The translations under genes and the position numbers were made by a program. A stretch of 24,992 nucleotides of DNA, from positions 1-24,992 of the forward strand of contig JBOHAD010000035.1 of NCBI GenBank assembly GCA_050697555.1. The letters run 5' to 3'. Origin of the DNA: DASQWP01 sp050697555. Its GTDB lineage: Bacteria > Actinomycetota > Thermoleophilia > Gaiellales > Gaiellaceae. The notes beneath the pieces are model-generated. The model was not told where the DNA came from and did no database searches. It saw only the letters and a list, made by a program, of their open reading frames with translations. Within the stretch, counting starts at the first letter, position 1. Each line of letters begins with the position of its first letter. Below are positions 14,470 to 21,318 of the stretch, one piece after another.

Positions 14470-15147
14470 ATGGCAAGGACAAACACCGACTCCCGGCAGG
14501 CGGCCCGCCGGCCCCTGACTCGCGAGCGCGTGCTCGCTGAGGCGCTGCGGCTGGTGGACGAGGATGGGCTGAGCGCGCTGACGATGCGCGCGCTCGGCAA
14601 GCGGCTCGGGGTCGAGGGGATGGCCGTCTACAACCACGTCCCCGGCAAGGCAGCCCTCCAGGCGGGGATCGGCGAGCTGCTGTGGGCCGAGCTCGAACGC
14701 TCTGCTGAGCCCGACGCCGACTGGCGCCGCTCGATGAGCACTCTCGCCGCCGCCGTCCGTCGCCTCGCCCGCGAGCACGCCAACGCCTACCCGCTGCTGC
14801 TAACCCCCGGCAGAGTCTCGCCGGTCCCGGGCCTGCGCCTCTTCGCCGTCCAGCTGGACGCGCTGCAGACGGCAGGCTACGACGAGACCCGGGCGGCCGA
14901 GATCCTCCGCGCCGTCTTCAGCTACGCCTGCGGCTACGCGATGATGGAGCTCTCCAGCTTCTGCCTCGACTGCGGCCCCTCCGGCGGACCGGCCGACTTC
15001 GACACGATCCTCGCTCTCAGTCGCACGCTGCCAGCCGACCTGCCGCCCGACCTCGCCCAGGTCGCGCGCGTCGTCTGCCTCGCCACCGACCTCGACCAGC
15101 AGTTCGAGCTCGGCCTCCAGGCGCTGCTCGCGGGCTTCGAGCTCTGA
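14470..15147 (+). CDS. TetR-family repressor of the ABC exporter
   Basis: A 225-aa regulator. The helix-turn-helix is at about residues 15-62: 'LTRERVLAEALRLVDEDGLS', 'ALTMRALGKRLGVEGMAVYN', 'HVPGKAAL'. The C-terminal domain (about 75-215) resembles the TetR_C_1 (tetracycline-repressor-like) class and would bind the exported compound. ATG at 14470 is chosen; it has no good ribosome binding site and lies close to the operator, so a leaderless or weakly translated message is possible. The longer frame from 14425 overlaps the divergent ATPase start and lacks homology. It probably represses both itself and the exporter. Confidence 0.87.
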   Translation: MARTNTDSRQAARRPLTRERVLAEALRLVDEDGLSALTMRALGKRLGVEGMAVYNHVPGKAALQAGIGELLWAELERSAEPDADWRRSMSTLAAAVRRLAREHANAYPLLLTPGRVSPVPGLRLFAVQLDALQTAGYDETRAAEILRAVFSYACGYAMMELSSFCLDCGPSGGPADFDTILALSRTLPADLPPDLAQVARVVCLATDLDQQFELGLQALLAGFEL

Positions 15148-15199
15148 GTCGACCATGGAGTGGCGATGGACAAGCGCTCGCGACACTGAAGGATCCGGG

Positions 15200-15775
15200 A
15201 TGGGCGGACGCGGCTTCACGGAACTTCTGCAGAATCTCCCCGTCCCCGAGGACGACGGAGCCGCGGACGGACTCGAGGGCCGTCTTCTGCCGGACATCCG
15301 CTTGGCCTCCACCGTCGGACGGAGAATCGAGCTGCAGGCGGCGACTCGCGAGCTACTCGTCCTCTACGTCTATCCGCGCACTGGAGTTCCCGGGCAGTCG
15401 CCGCCGCCGGGCTGGGACGAGATCCCCGGTGCCGGCGGGTGCACCCCCGAGAACTGCGCCTTCCGCGACCACGCGCGGGAGATCACGGAGCTGGGGGCGA
15501 CGGTGATGGGGCTGAGCGCCCAGCCGCTTGTCGAGCAGCGCGAGTTCGCAGAGCGCGCGCGGATTCCGTACCCGCTGCTGAACGACTCGCGACTCCGGCT
15601 CGCCGCCGTGCTCGCACTCCCGACGTTCGAAGTCGCCGGCATGACGCTCTACAAGCGTCTCACCCTCGTCGCCGCCGGGGGCCGAATCGTCAAGGTCTTC
15701 TATCCCGTCTTTCCGCCGGACCGCCACCCCGAGGAGGTTCTCGCCTGGCTGGAGGAGCTGGCCGCCGGAGCGTGA
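15200..15775 (+). CDS. Peroxiredoxin-like thioredoxin-fold protein (AhpC/TSA, BCP-like)
   Basis: A 191-aa cytoplasmic protein with a thioredoxin fold. It has 'LLPDIRLASTVGRRIEL', the strand 'ELLVLYVYPRTGVPGQ', the cysteine motif 'GCTPENCAFRDHAREI', and 'GATVMGLSAQPLVEQREFAE' followed by 'PYPLLNDSRLRLAAVLALPT'. The GCTPENC spacing resembles BCP-type peroxiredoxins (xxCTxExC), so it probably reduces peroxides through these two Cys. The loop 'GQSPPPGWDEIPG' is an insertion before that motif. ATG at 15200 is preferred (GAAGGA 6 nt upstream) over ATG at 15155, which gives a non-homologous extension. It follows tetR by 52 nt and converges on the sigma gene. Confidence 0.78.
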   Translation: MGGRGFTELLQNLPVPEDDGAADGLEGRLLPDIRLASTVGRRIELQAATRELLVLYVYPRTGVPGQSPPPGWDEIPGAGGCTPENCAFRDHAREITELGATVMGLSAQPLVEQREFAERARIPYPLLNDSRLRLAAVLALPTFEVAGMTLYKRLTLVAAGGRIVKVFYPVFPPDRHPEEVLAWLEELAAGA

Positions 15776-15793
15776 CGTCGGCGAGCCGCCGGA

Positions 15794-16426
15794 CTACGAG
15801 AGCCCGTGGGCGCCGAACCGGAATTCGCCGGGCGGGCAGAGGGGGCAAGCGTCTGGCTCGGCCAGCGTCTCGCGCAGCTGCGCGCGGGCGCGCTTGAGCT
15901 TGCTCTTCACAGCGTCCACGCTCGTCCCCAGCTTCCCCGCGATCTCCTCGTTCGAGAGTCCGTCGAGCAGTCGCAGCGAGGCGATGCGGGCGTACTCGGC
16001 GGGAAGCTTCCCCAGGGCGTGCTCGACGAAGCACTCGGCGACCGCATCCTCGAGCAGCGCCGGCGGGTCAAGCTCGGGGGCGGCCGGCGCTTCCGTTCCG
16101 CTCGCCTCCTCGTCGAGCTGCAGCGGCACCGTTTGCGGGCGCGCCGCTCGTCGCCTGTGCGCGTCGACGCACGTGTTGTGCGCGATGCGGTAGACCCAGG
16201 TCGCGGCACTCGCCTCGCCCTTGAAGGAAGGCAGGGAGCGAAGAACCCGTAGCAGGGTCTCCTGCGTCAGGTCCTCGATCTCGTTCGGGTCGCCGACCAT
16301 CCGCCAGGCGCAGGCGCGGATCTTCTCCTCGTAGCGGGCGAGGAAGGTCTCGACGCAGTCGGCCTTCCCCGCGGCGCAGAGGGCGAGCTGCTCGTCCGAG
16401 AGGCGATCGAGCGAAGTGACGGACAT
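15794..16426 (-). CDS. ECF sigma factor with C-terminal CPLC motif
   Basis: A 210-aa group-4 (ECF) RNA polymerase sigma factor. Region 2 (about 26-92) includes 'FLARYEEKIRACAWRMVGDP', 'NEIEDLTQETLLRVLRSLPS' and 'ATWVYRIAHNTCVDAHRRR'. A Pro/Glu-rich linker (about 97-122) follows. Region 4 (about 130-187) has 'LGKLPAEYARIASLRLLDGL', 'SNEEIAGKLGTSVDAVKSKL'. The last 23 residues are an extra tail with Cys194 and Cys197 in 'DACPLCPPGEF'. Other Cys are at 17, 24, 39, 86 and 132. No anti-sigma gene is next to it. It is divergent from the rhodanese-merA unit, and probably drives it and merB through their shared upstream sequence (inference). The start is ATG at 16426 with GAGAGGA upstream. Confidence 0.88.
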   Translation of the reverse strand: MSVTSLDRLSDEQLALCAAGKADCVETFLARYEEKIRACAWRMVGDPNEIEDLTQETLLRVLRSLPSFKGEASAATWVYRIAHNTCVDAHRRRAARPQTVPLQLDEEASGTEAPAAPELDPPALLEDAVAECFVEHALGKLPAEYARIASLRLLDGLSNEEIAGKLGTSVDAVKSKLKRARAQLRETLAEPDACPLCPPGEFRFGAHGLS

Positions 16427-16472
16427 TCCTCTCGTAACGCAGGTCGGAGGGGCGCCATTCCGGCACTGCTCA

Positions 16473-16551
16473 GTGACACGACTTCCTGCCGCCTGCGACC
16501 AAAGGGTTGACTGGCCGGATCGATCCCGGCCGGAAGCGACGAAGAAAGGAG
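16473..16551 (+). promoter_or_regulatory. Rhodanese-merA upstream region, homologous to the merB upstream region
   Basis: This 79-nt block on the plus strand aligns with 11309-11227 on the minus strand: GTGAC-x-CGACTT, GCCGCCTGCGAC-x-AAAGGGT, a GGCCGG...CCGGCC inverted element (about 16513-16532) and the ribosome binding site AAAGGAG. It separates the divergent ECF sigma gene from the rhodanese gene. It is the best candidate promoter/operator of the mercury genes. Exact boxes are not assigned. Confidence 0.6.
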
Positions 16552-16560
16552 AGTGACACG

Positions 16561-16902
16561 GTGCAGACGATCACGCTCGAGGAGCTCCGCGCGAAGCTGG
16601 ACGCAGCCGAGGAGGTGGTCTTGATCGAGGCGCTTCCGCGCGAGTACTACGAGGAAGCGCACCTTCCGGGCGCGCTCAACCTGCCGCTCGACCGGCTGGA
16701 GGAGCTGGCGCCGCGGTTCGTCCCCGATCGCGACGCGCAGGTCGTCGTCTATTGCAAGGACGAGCCGTGCCCCAACTCCGAGCTCGCCGCCAGGCGGCTC
16801 GGGCGGCTCGGGTACACGAACGTGCGCGACTACGCCGCGGGCAAGGCGGAGTGGATCGCCGCCGGCCTGCCCGTCGAGCGCGGCCTCGCCGCCGCCGCCT
16901 AG
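16561..16902 (+). CDS. Rhodanese-domain protein
   Basis: A 113-aa single-domain rhodanese (sulfurtransferase) that would carry a persulfide on its active-site Cys. It has 'ITLEELRAKLDAAEEVVLIE', 'REYYEEAHLPGALNLPLDRL', and active-site strand and loop 'AQVVVYCKDEPCPNSELAA', with the catalytic Cys first in 'CKDEPC', then 'LGYTNVRDYAAGKAEWIAAG'. The normal Asp in 'LID' is Glu here ('LIEALPREYY'). The start is GTG at 16561 with AAAGGAG upstream. merA follows after 28 nt, so the two are cotranscribed. It may supply thiols or handle mercury-bound sulfur, which is inference. Confidence 0.85.
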   Translation: MQTITLEELRAKLDAAEEVVLIEALPREYYEEAHLPGALNLPLDRLEELAPRFVPDRDAQVVVYCKDEPCPNSELAARRLGRLGYTNVRDYAAGKAEWIAAGLPVERGLAAAA

Positions 16903-16930
16903 CGAGGCCGCGAGCAGGAAAGGAGTACGC

Positions 16931-18331
16931 GTGAAGGATTCGGGTTACGACCTCGCCATCGTCGGCTCCGGCTCAGCCGCCTTCTCCGGCGCGATCCGAG
17001 CGAGCGAGCTGGGAGCGCAGGTGGCGATGATCGAGCGCGGCACCGTCGGCGGCACCTGCGTGAATGTCGGCTGCATCCCCTCCAAGGCCGAGCTCGCCGC
17101 CGCCGCCCAGCGCCAGCGCGCCACGCACAATCCCTTCCCCGGCGTGGAAACCGCGGCCGGAGGCGTCGATCTCGCGACCCTCGTCGCCGGTAAGGACGAG
17201 ATCGTCGGGGCGATGCGCCAGGGGAAGTATGTCGACCTGGTCGACCACTACGGCTGGGAGCTCGTCCCCGGCACGGCGCGCTTCGCCGACGGCGACACGC
17301 TCGCCGTCGATGGCGAGCCGCTGCGCGCCGAGCGCTACCTGATCGCCACCGGCGCCTCGCCGGCGGTGCCTCCGATCGCCGGACTCGCGGAGGTGGGCTT
17401 CCTCACCTCGACGAGCGCGCTCGAGGTGAGGGAGCAGCCGGAGAGCCTGGTCGTGGTCGGCGGCAACTACGTGGGGCTCGAGTTCGCACAGCTCTTCGCC
17501 CGCCTGGGAAGCCGGGTGACCCTGGTCGAGGCGCTGGACCGGATCGCTCACTTCGAGGAGCCCGAGGCGAGCGCCGTCCTCGCCGACGTCTTCGCCGCCG
17601 AAGGGATCGAAGTGATCACAGGCGCCCTCGTGAAACGGGTCGAGCGGCGCGACGGCCAGAAGCTCGTCTACGCGATGGTTGACGGCGAGGAGCGCAGCTT
17701 CCCGGCCGCCGAGCTGCTCGTCGCCACCGGCCGGCGGGCGAACACCGGCCTGCTCGCGCTCGAGCGGGCCGGTGTCGCCACGAACGAGCGTGGCCACGTC
17801 GAGGTCGACCCGACGCTGCGGACGACGAACCCGCGCGTCTTCGCCGCCGGCGACGTCACCCCGGCGCCGCAGTTTGTCTACGTCGCCGCGCAGATGGGCG
17901 CGACCGCCGCCCAGAACGCGCTCGCGAACGACGAGCAGACGATCGACTACGCCGCGCTGCCGCGCATCACCTTCACCAGCCCGCAGGTTGCCGCCGCGGG
18001 GCTGACCGACGAGCAGGCGAACGAGCAGGGGATCGTCTGCTCCTGCCGCACGCTCCCGCTCGAGGTTGTGCCCCGCGCGCTCGTCGAGCGCGACACGCGT
18101 GGCCTCGTCAAGCTCGTCACCGAGCACTCGACGCGCAGGATCGTCGGGGTCACCATCGTCGCGGAGGGCGCGGGCGGCGTCATCCTCGCCGGCGTCTACG
18201 CCGTCCAGTTCGGGCTCACCGTCGACCAGGTAGTGGACGCCTGGGCCCCCTACCTGACGATGAGCGAGGCCTTCAAGCTCGCCGCGCAAACCTTCGACCG
18301 CGACGTCGCGCACCTCTCCTGCTGCGCTTAG
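16931..18331 (+). CDS. merA: Mercuric reductase MerA
   Basis: A 466-aa FAD-dependent disulfide oxidoreductase that reduces Hg(II) to Hg(0) with NADPH. It has the FAD-binding N-terminus 'YDLAIVGSGSAAFSGAIRA', the redox-active pair Cys43/Cys48 in 'GTVGGTCVNVGCIPSK', the NADPH-binding 'LVVVGGNYVGLEFAQLFARL', 'FAAGDVTPAPQFVYVAA', and the dimerisation domain. The C-terminus 'LSCCA' holds the Cys464-Cys465 pair that marks MerA and hands Hg(II) to the active site. The N-terminal metal-binding (HMA/MerP-like) domain is missing, as in many actinobacterial MerA. The start is GTG at 16931 with AAAGGAG upstream. A merB relic follows 42 nt downstream. Confidence 0.93.
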   Translation: MKDSGYDLAIVGSGSAAFSGAIRASELGAQVAMIERGTVGGTCVNVGCIPSKAELAAAAQRQRATHNPFPGVETAAGGVDLATLVAGKDEIVGAMRQGKYVDLVDHYGWELVPGTARFADGDTLAVDGEPLRAERYLIATGASPAVPPIAGLAEVGFLTSTSALEVREQPESLVVVGGNYVGLEFAQLFARLGSRVTLVEALDRIAHFEEPEASAVLADVFAAEGIEVITGALVKRVERRDGQKLVYAMVDGEERSFPAAELLVATGRRANTGLLALERAGVATNERGHVEVDPTLRTTNPRVFAAGDVTPAPQFVYVAAQMGATAAQNALANDEQTIDYAALPRITFTSPQVAAAGLTDEQANEQGIVCSCRTLPLEVVPRALVERDTRGLVKLVTEHSTRRIVGVTIVAEGAGGVILAGVYAVQFGLTVDQVVDAWAPYLTMSEAFKLAAQTFDRDVAHLSCCA

Positions 18332-18373
18332 CCGCGCTATCCCTCGACCCTGAAGCCGATCGAAGGAGCACAG

Positions 18374-18459
18374 ATGCCAACCGAGATTCGCGACATCCCC
18401 GACACTGGCCGCGGAGTTCACGGCGGCCCATCAGGTCCTCGACCCCGGGCAGCAGTGGT
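18374..18459 (+). pseudogene. merB 5' relic downstream of merA
   Basis: A ribosome binding site (GAAGGAG) and ATGCCAACCGAG, the same first 12 nt as the intact merB, are followed by 'IRDIP'. After a small frame change the sequence reads A-A-E-F-T-A-A-H-Q-V-L-D-P-G-Q-Q-W and stops at a TGA. Intact MerB reads 'AAEFTAAHPDLDAQEQ' there. Only about 28 codons are left; the catalytic domain is gone. It shows that a merA-merB gene order once existed here. The same bases can be read as an N-terminal extension of the next gene, but that extension lacks ATP-grasp homology. Confidence 0.7.
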
Positions 18460-18463
18460 GAGC

Positions 18464-19417
18464 ATGCCCCGGCCGGTCGGCATCCTGTACGAGCACCCGC
18501 TCTGGTTCGAGCCCCTCTTTGCCGAGCTCGGCCGGCGCGAGATCCCGTACGAGCGGATTCACGCGCACGAGCTCGTCTTCGATCCTGGGGAGAAGGACCC
18601 GCACTATTCGCTCGTCCTGAACCGGATGAGCCCGTCGGCGTGGACGCGAGGCAATGCCCACGCGATCTTCCACACCCTCCACTACCTGGCCTACCTCGAG
18701 GAGCTCGGCGCCAACGTCCTGAACGGCCACGCGGCCTTCCAGCTGGAGATCTCTAAGGCGCGCCAGTGCGCGCTCTTTGCGCGCCTCGGGCTTCGCTACC
18801 CGCGGTCGCGGGTGATCAGCGAGGCCGCCCAGGCCGTCGCCGCGGCCGAATCGCTGCACTTCCCCGTGATGGTGAAGCCGAACATCGGCGGCAGCGGGGC
18901 TGGCATCCGCTCCTTCTCGACCCTCGAGGAGCTCGCCGAGGCCGCTGCGGACGGGCGCATCGAGCTCGGCCTCGACGGGACCTCCCTCGTGCAGGAGCAC
19001 CTTCCCGCGGAGGAGGAGTCGATCGTCCGGATCGAGATCCTCGGCGGCGAGTTCCTGTACGCCATTCGGCTCCGCCTCGTCTCCGGAACCTTCAACCTCT
19101 GCCCTGCCGACTACTGCGAACTCCCGGGACTTACCGACGGCGTCTCGGGCCGCGGACTCCCGATCGAGCGCTTCGATCCCCCGCCCGAGGTCGTCGAGGA
19201 TGCGAAGCGGATCATCGCTGCCGCGGGAATGGATCTCGGCGGGGTCGAGTACCTCGTGAACGCCCGCGACGGCCTCCCCTACTTCTACGACGTCAACGCG
19301 CTCTCCAACTTCGTCGCGAACGCTCCCGAGGTGATCGGCTTCGACCCCTTCGTCGATCTCGTGGACTTGGTTGTCGACCGGGCACGCGAAGAGGCTCCGG
19401 TCGCTGCGACTCGGTAG
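18464..19417 (+). CDS. ATP-grasp family protein (RimK/GshB-like)
   Basis: A 317-aa ATP-grasp ligase-like enzyme. It starts 'MPRPVGILYEHPLWFEPLFA', has an N-terminal Rossmann-like domain, then the ATP-binding 'FPVMVKPNIGGSGAGIRSFS', 'LVQEHLPAEEESIVRIEILG', and the metal-binding end 'GGVEYLVNARDGLPYFYDVN' followed by 'ALSNFVANAP'. Such enzymes join a carboxylate (via acyl phosphate) to an amine or thiol; the substrate is unknown. ATG 18464 is used; GTG 18458 is an alternative. Both lack a good ribosome binding site. The upstream ATG at 18374 belongs to the merB relic, so this gene may now be expressed from that relic's translation signals, downstream of merA. Confidence 0.75.
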   Translation: MPRPVGILYEHPLWFEPLFAELGRREIPYERIHAHELVFDPGEKDPHYSLVLNRMSPSAWTRGNAHAIFHTLHYLAYLEELGANVLNGHAAFQLEISKARQCALFARLGLRYPRSRVISEAAQAVAAAESLHFPVMVKPNIGGSGAGIRSFSTLEELAEAAADGRIELGLDGTSLVQEHLPAEEESIVRIEILGGEFLYAIRLRLVSGTFNLCPADYCELPGLTDGVSGRGLPIERFDPPPEVVEDAKRIIAAAGMDLGGVEYLVNARDGLPYFYDVNALSNFVANAPEVIGFDPFVDLVDLVVDRAREEAPVAATR

Positions 19418-19489
19418 CCGGAGGTATTCGAGTCGTCTGGGGTCGTGTCGAGGCAACCCAGGCGAGTAAGCCCCAGACACAACGCCCCG

Positions 19490-19958
19490 CGCTCGCGAAC
19501 CCCTGCGCCAGGTGTCGTGGATCTCAAGCGCCAGCCGGTGGCGCTCGGAGAGCATCCGCCCGTCGCCCCGACCTCGGCTCGGTCTGCCACGGGCGGCCTC
19601 GAGCTGGAGATCAACCGCCCTCGCTCTGCTCGTGAAATTGCCTGCACCATCGCCACGGAACAGCCCCAGCGGTATCGCCCCGTAGAACACGAGCTGGCGC
19701 GGATCGAAACCTCCCGTCGCACCGACTCGCGACGACCACGATGGCGCTCAGGGCCGCGGTCCCCGAGGGGGCGCGACGGACCAACGGCACCGGAACGGAG
19801 CAGGCGAGGTGCTCGCCGACGCGGCCGACGACCTCCCTTCGGATCCCAGCCCGTCCTCCTCGGTCGACATCGGCTGATCGGACGATCTCCTTCTTCTCCG
19901 GTCGGCGCCTCAAAATCCTTCCCTTGGTCTCTCAGAATGCTCCCCGCGGCCGATGCGC
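19490..19958 (-). pseudogene. Decayed copy of the sensor kinase promoter and N-terminal half
   Basis: Read on the minus strand, this is a copy of 3936-4690. The promoter blocks at 19940-19958 (19 of 19) and 19868-19887 (19 of 20) come first. About 280 nt, covering the first membrane helices, are then missing. The coding match resumes as 'EHLACSVPVPLVRRAP' (kinase 'YHLACSGPAPVRRALP'), 'LSAIVVVAS', 'FYGA' and 'LALEIHDTW' (kinase 'LAREIHDTL'), with several frame changes, and ends at about 19490 in sequence equal to CAGGGGTTCGCGAG. The match stops just after the phospho-acceptor His. It occupies most of the otherwise gene-free 19418-20253 stretch. Confidence 0.75.
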
Positions 19959-20101
19959 GGGCGCCCTCGCGGGTGCACCCTGGACGGAACCCCAGGCGAT
20001 CGGAGAAATGATCGATGCCGACAAGAGCCCGCCCGCGAACACGGACTGCGACCGCCTCCAAACGCGCGCGGCAGCTGCTGGGCCGGTGGTCACCTCCTAG
20101 G

Positions 20102-20251
20102 CGCATCGACCTGACCACCGTGCGGGCCGTCCTCGTCCCGGCGACGATGACACTCCTCGGCGAGTGGAACTGGCGCGGATGGCTCCCGCGCCGCGCGCGG
20201 GAGCCGGAGGCGGGCCGGCCGATAGCGGGCCGGGGGAGCCTGAGGCTGTAG
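20102..20251 (+). pseudogene. MMPL transporter, C-terminal remnant
   Basis: About 49 codons in one frame read 'RIDLTTVRAVLVPATMTLLG', then 'EWNWRGWLPRRAREPEAG', ending at TAG. This is the usual C-terminal end of actinobacterial MMPL (RND-like lipid/drug) transporters, where the last membrane helix is followed by a VRxxLVPAxMxLLGxWNWW motif. The remaining 700-odd residues are not in the window. The stop lies just before the start of the dehydrogenase gene. The stretch from 19960 to 20101 shows nothing I recognise. Confidence 0.6.
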
Positions 20252-20253
20252 CG

Positions 20254-21318
20254 ATGAAGGATGGGAGCGCTCCGAGCGTCGAACCCGTCATGGTCACACT
20301 CGGTTCCGCCACCGGCCTGCCCCGTCGGCCATCGGGCCGTCGGCCTCGCGTGACGCTCGTGACCGCCGCTGGGGCAGCGACGTTCACCCGCGCCCAGCGT
20401 GCCCGTCTCGAGGAGACGGCCGAGAGTGTTTTCCACGAGAGAAGGCTGCCGCTCGAGGCGGCCGAGCTCGCCGGCCTCGCCGAAGGCTCCTCTGTCCTTG
20501 CTGTGACCCCGCGCTCGGTGCCTGCTCTCGGCCGGGAGACGATCGCGCGGCTTCCTCTGTCGTTGCGGGGGATCGCGGTCTTCGCGACCGGGGTGGACTT
20601 CGTCGAGGTGGAGGCGCTCGAGGGGCGCGGGATCGCGCTTGCCAACTTGCCCGACTACTCGGCGGCCTCGGTTGCCGAGCACACGCTCGGGCTTCTTCTC
20701 ACCCTCTCGCGCCGGCTCCACCTGAGCCGCGATCGCGTGCTCGGACGCGTGCCCGCGGCGATCTCGGTGCGGGGCTTCGAGCTGGCCGGGAAGACGATCG
20801 GGATCGTCGGTCTCGGACGGATCGGCGGGCGAGTCGCGCGGCTGGCCGAGGCATTCGGAATGCGCGTGCTCGCAGCGGATCCGCGGCTGAATGGGAAGGG
20901 GCTCCGTTCACACGGGCTTCAGGACCTCTTCGCCGCCTCCGATGTCGTCTCGCTGCACCTCCCCCGTCGGTACGGGCAGGGGCCGATTGTCGGGTCGGGA
21001 GAGCTCAGCGTGATGAAGCCAGGGGCGCTGCTCCTGAACGTGTCGCGCGCGGCCCTCGTCGACGAGACGGCGGTCGTCGGCGCGCTCGCCGACGGCCGGC
21101 TTGCCGGTTACGCGCTCGACGACCGCCTCTCCGCCCGGCACGAAGCCGAGGGCCTTATCGCCGAAGGGCGGATCATCGAGAGCGGCCACACCGCCTGGTA
21201 TTCGGACGAGGCGCTCGCGCGCGGGCTCGAGGAGTGGGTGGAGAACATCGTCGCGCTCGTCGTGGGGAGGCCTCGCAATCTCGTCGCGGGCCGGATGGAG
21301 GTGGCGACCACTGCTTAG
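20254..21318 (+). CDS. D-isomer-specific 2-hydroxyacid dehydrogenase family protein
   Basis: A 354-aa NAD(P)-dependent oxidoreductase that would interconvert a 2-keto acid and a D-2-hydroxy acid. The substrate-binding part has 'LRGIAVFATGVDFVEVEALE' and 'IALANLPDYSAASVAEHTLG'. The Rossmann core is 'LAGKTIGIVGLGRIGGRVAR', with 'SDVVSLHLPRRYGQGPIVGS', 'MKPGALLLNVSRAALVDETA' (catalytic Arg), 'LAGYALDDRL' and 'IIESGHTAWYSDEA' (catalytic His). The usual 'DVF.xEP' after 'YALD' is degenerate, so the substrate may differ from formate, glycerate or phosphoglycerate. ATG 20254 is chosen (GAGG 8 nt upstream). The last bases overlap the start of the following membrane protein frame. Confidence 0.85.
   Translation: MKDGSAPSVEPVMVTLGSATGLPRRPSGRRPRVTLVTAAGAATFTRAQRARLEETAESVFHERRLPLEAAELAGLAEGSSVLAVTPRSVPALGRETIARLPLSLRGIAVFATGVDFVEVEALEGRGIALANLPDYSAASVAEHTLGLLLTLSRRLHLSRDRVLGRVPAAISVRGFELAGKTIGIVGLGRIGGRVARLAEAFGMRVLAADPRLNGKGLRSHGLQDLFAASDVVSLHLPRRYGQGPIVGSGELSVMKPGALLLNVSRAALVDETAVVGALADGRLAGYALDDRLSARHEAEGLIAEGRIIESGHTAWYSDEALARGLEEWVENIVALVVGRPRNLVAGRMEVATTA

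Noticed and set aside
16973..18421. 482-aa minus-strand frame opposite merA
   Set aside because: It is the antisense shadow of merA, typical of high-GC codon bias, with low-complexity Arg/Gly/Asp composition and no motifs.
18374..19417. ATP-grasp protein starting at ATG 18374
   Set aside because: The first 30 codons are the merB relic read in a partly wrong frame; ATP-grasp similarity begins at about 18464.
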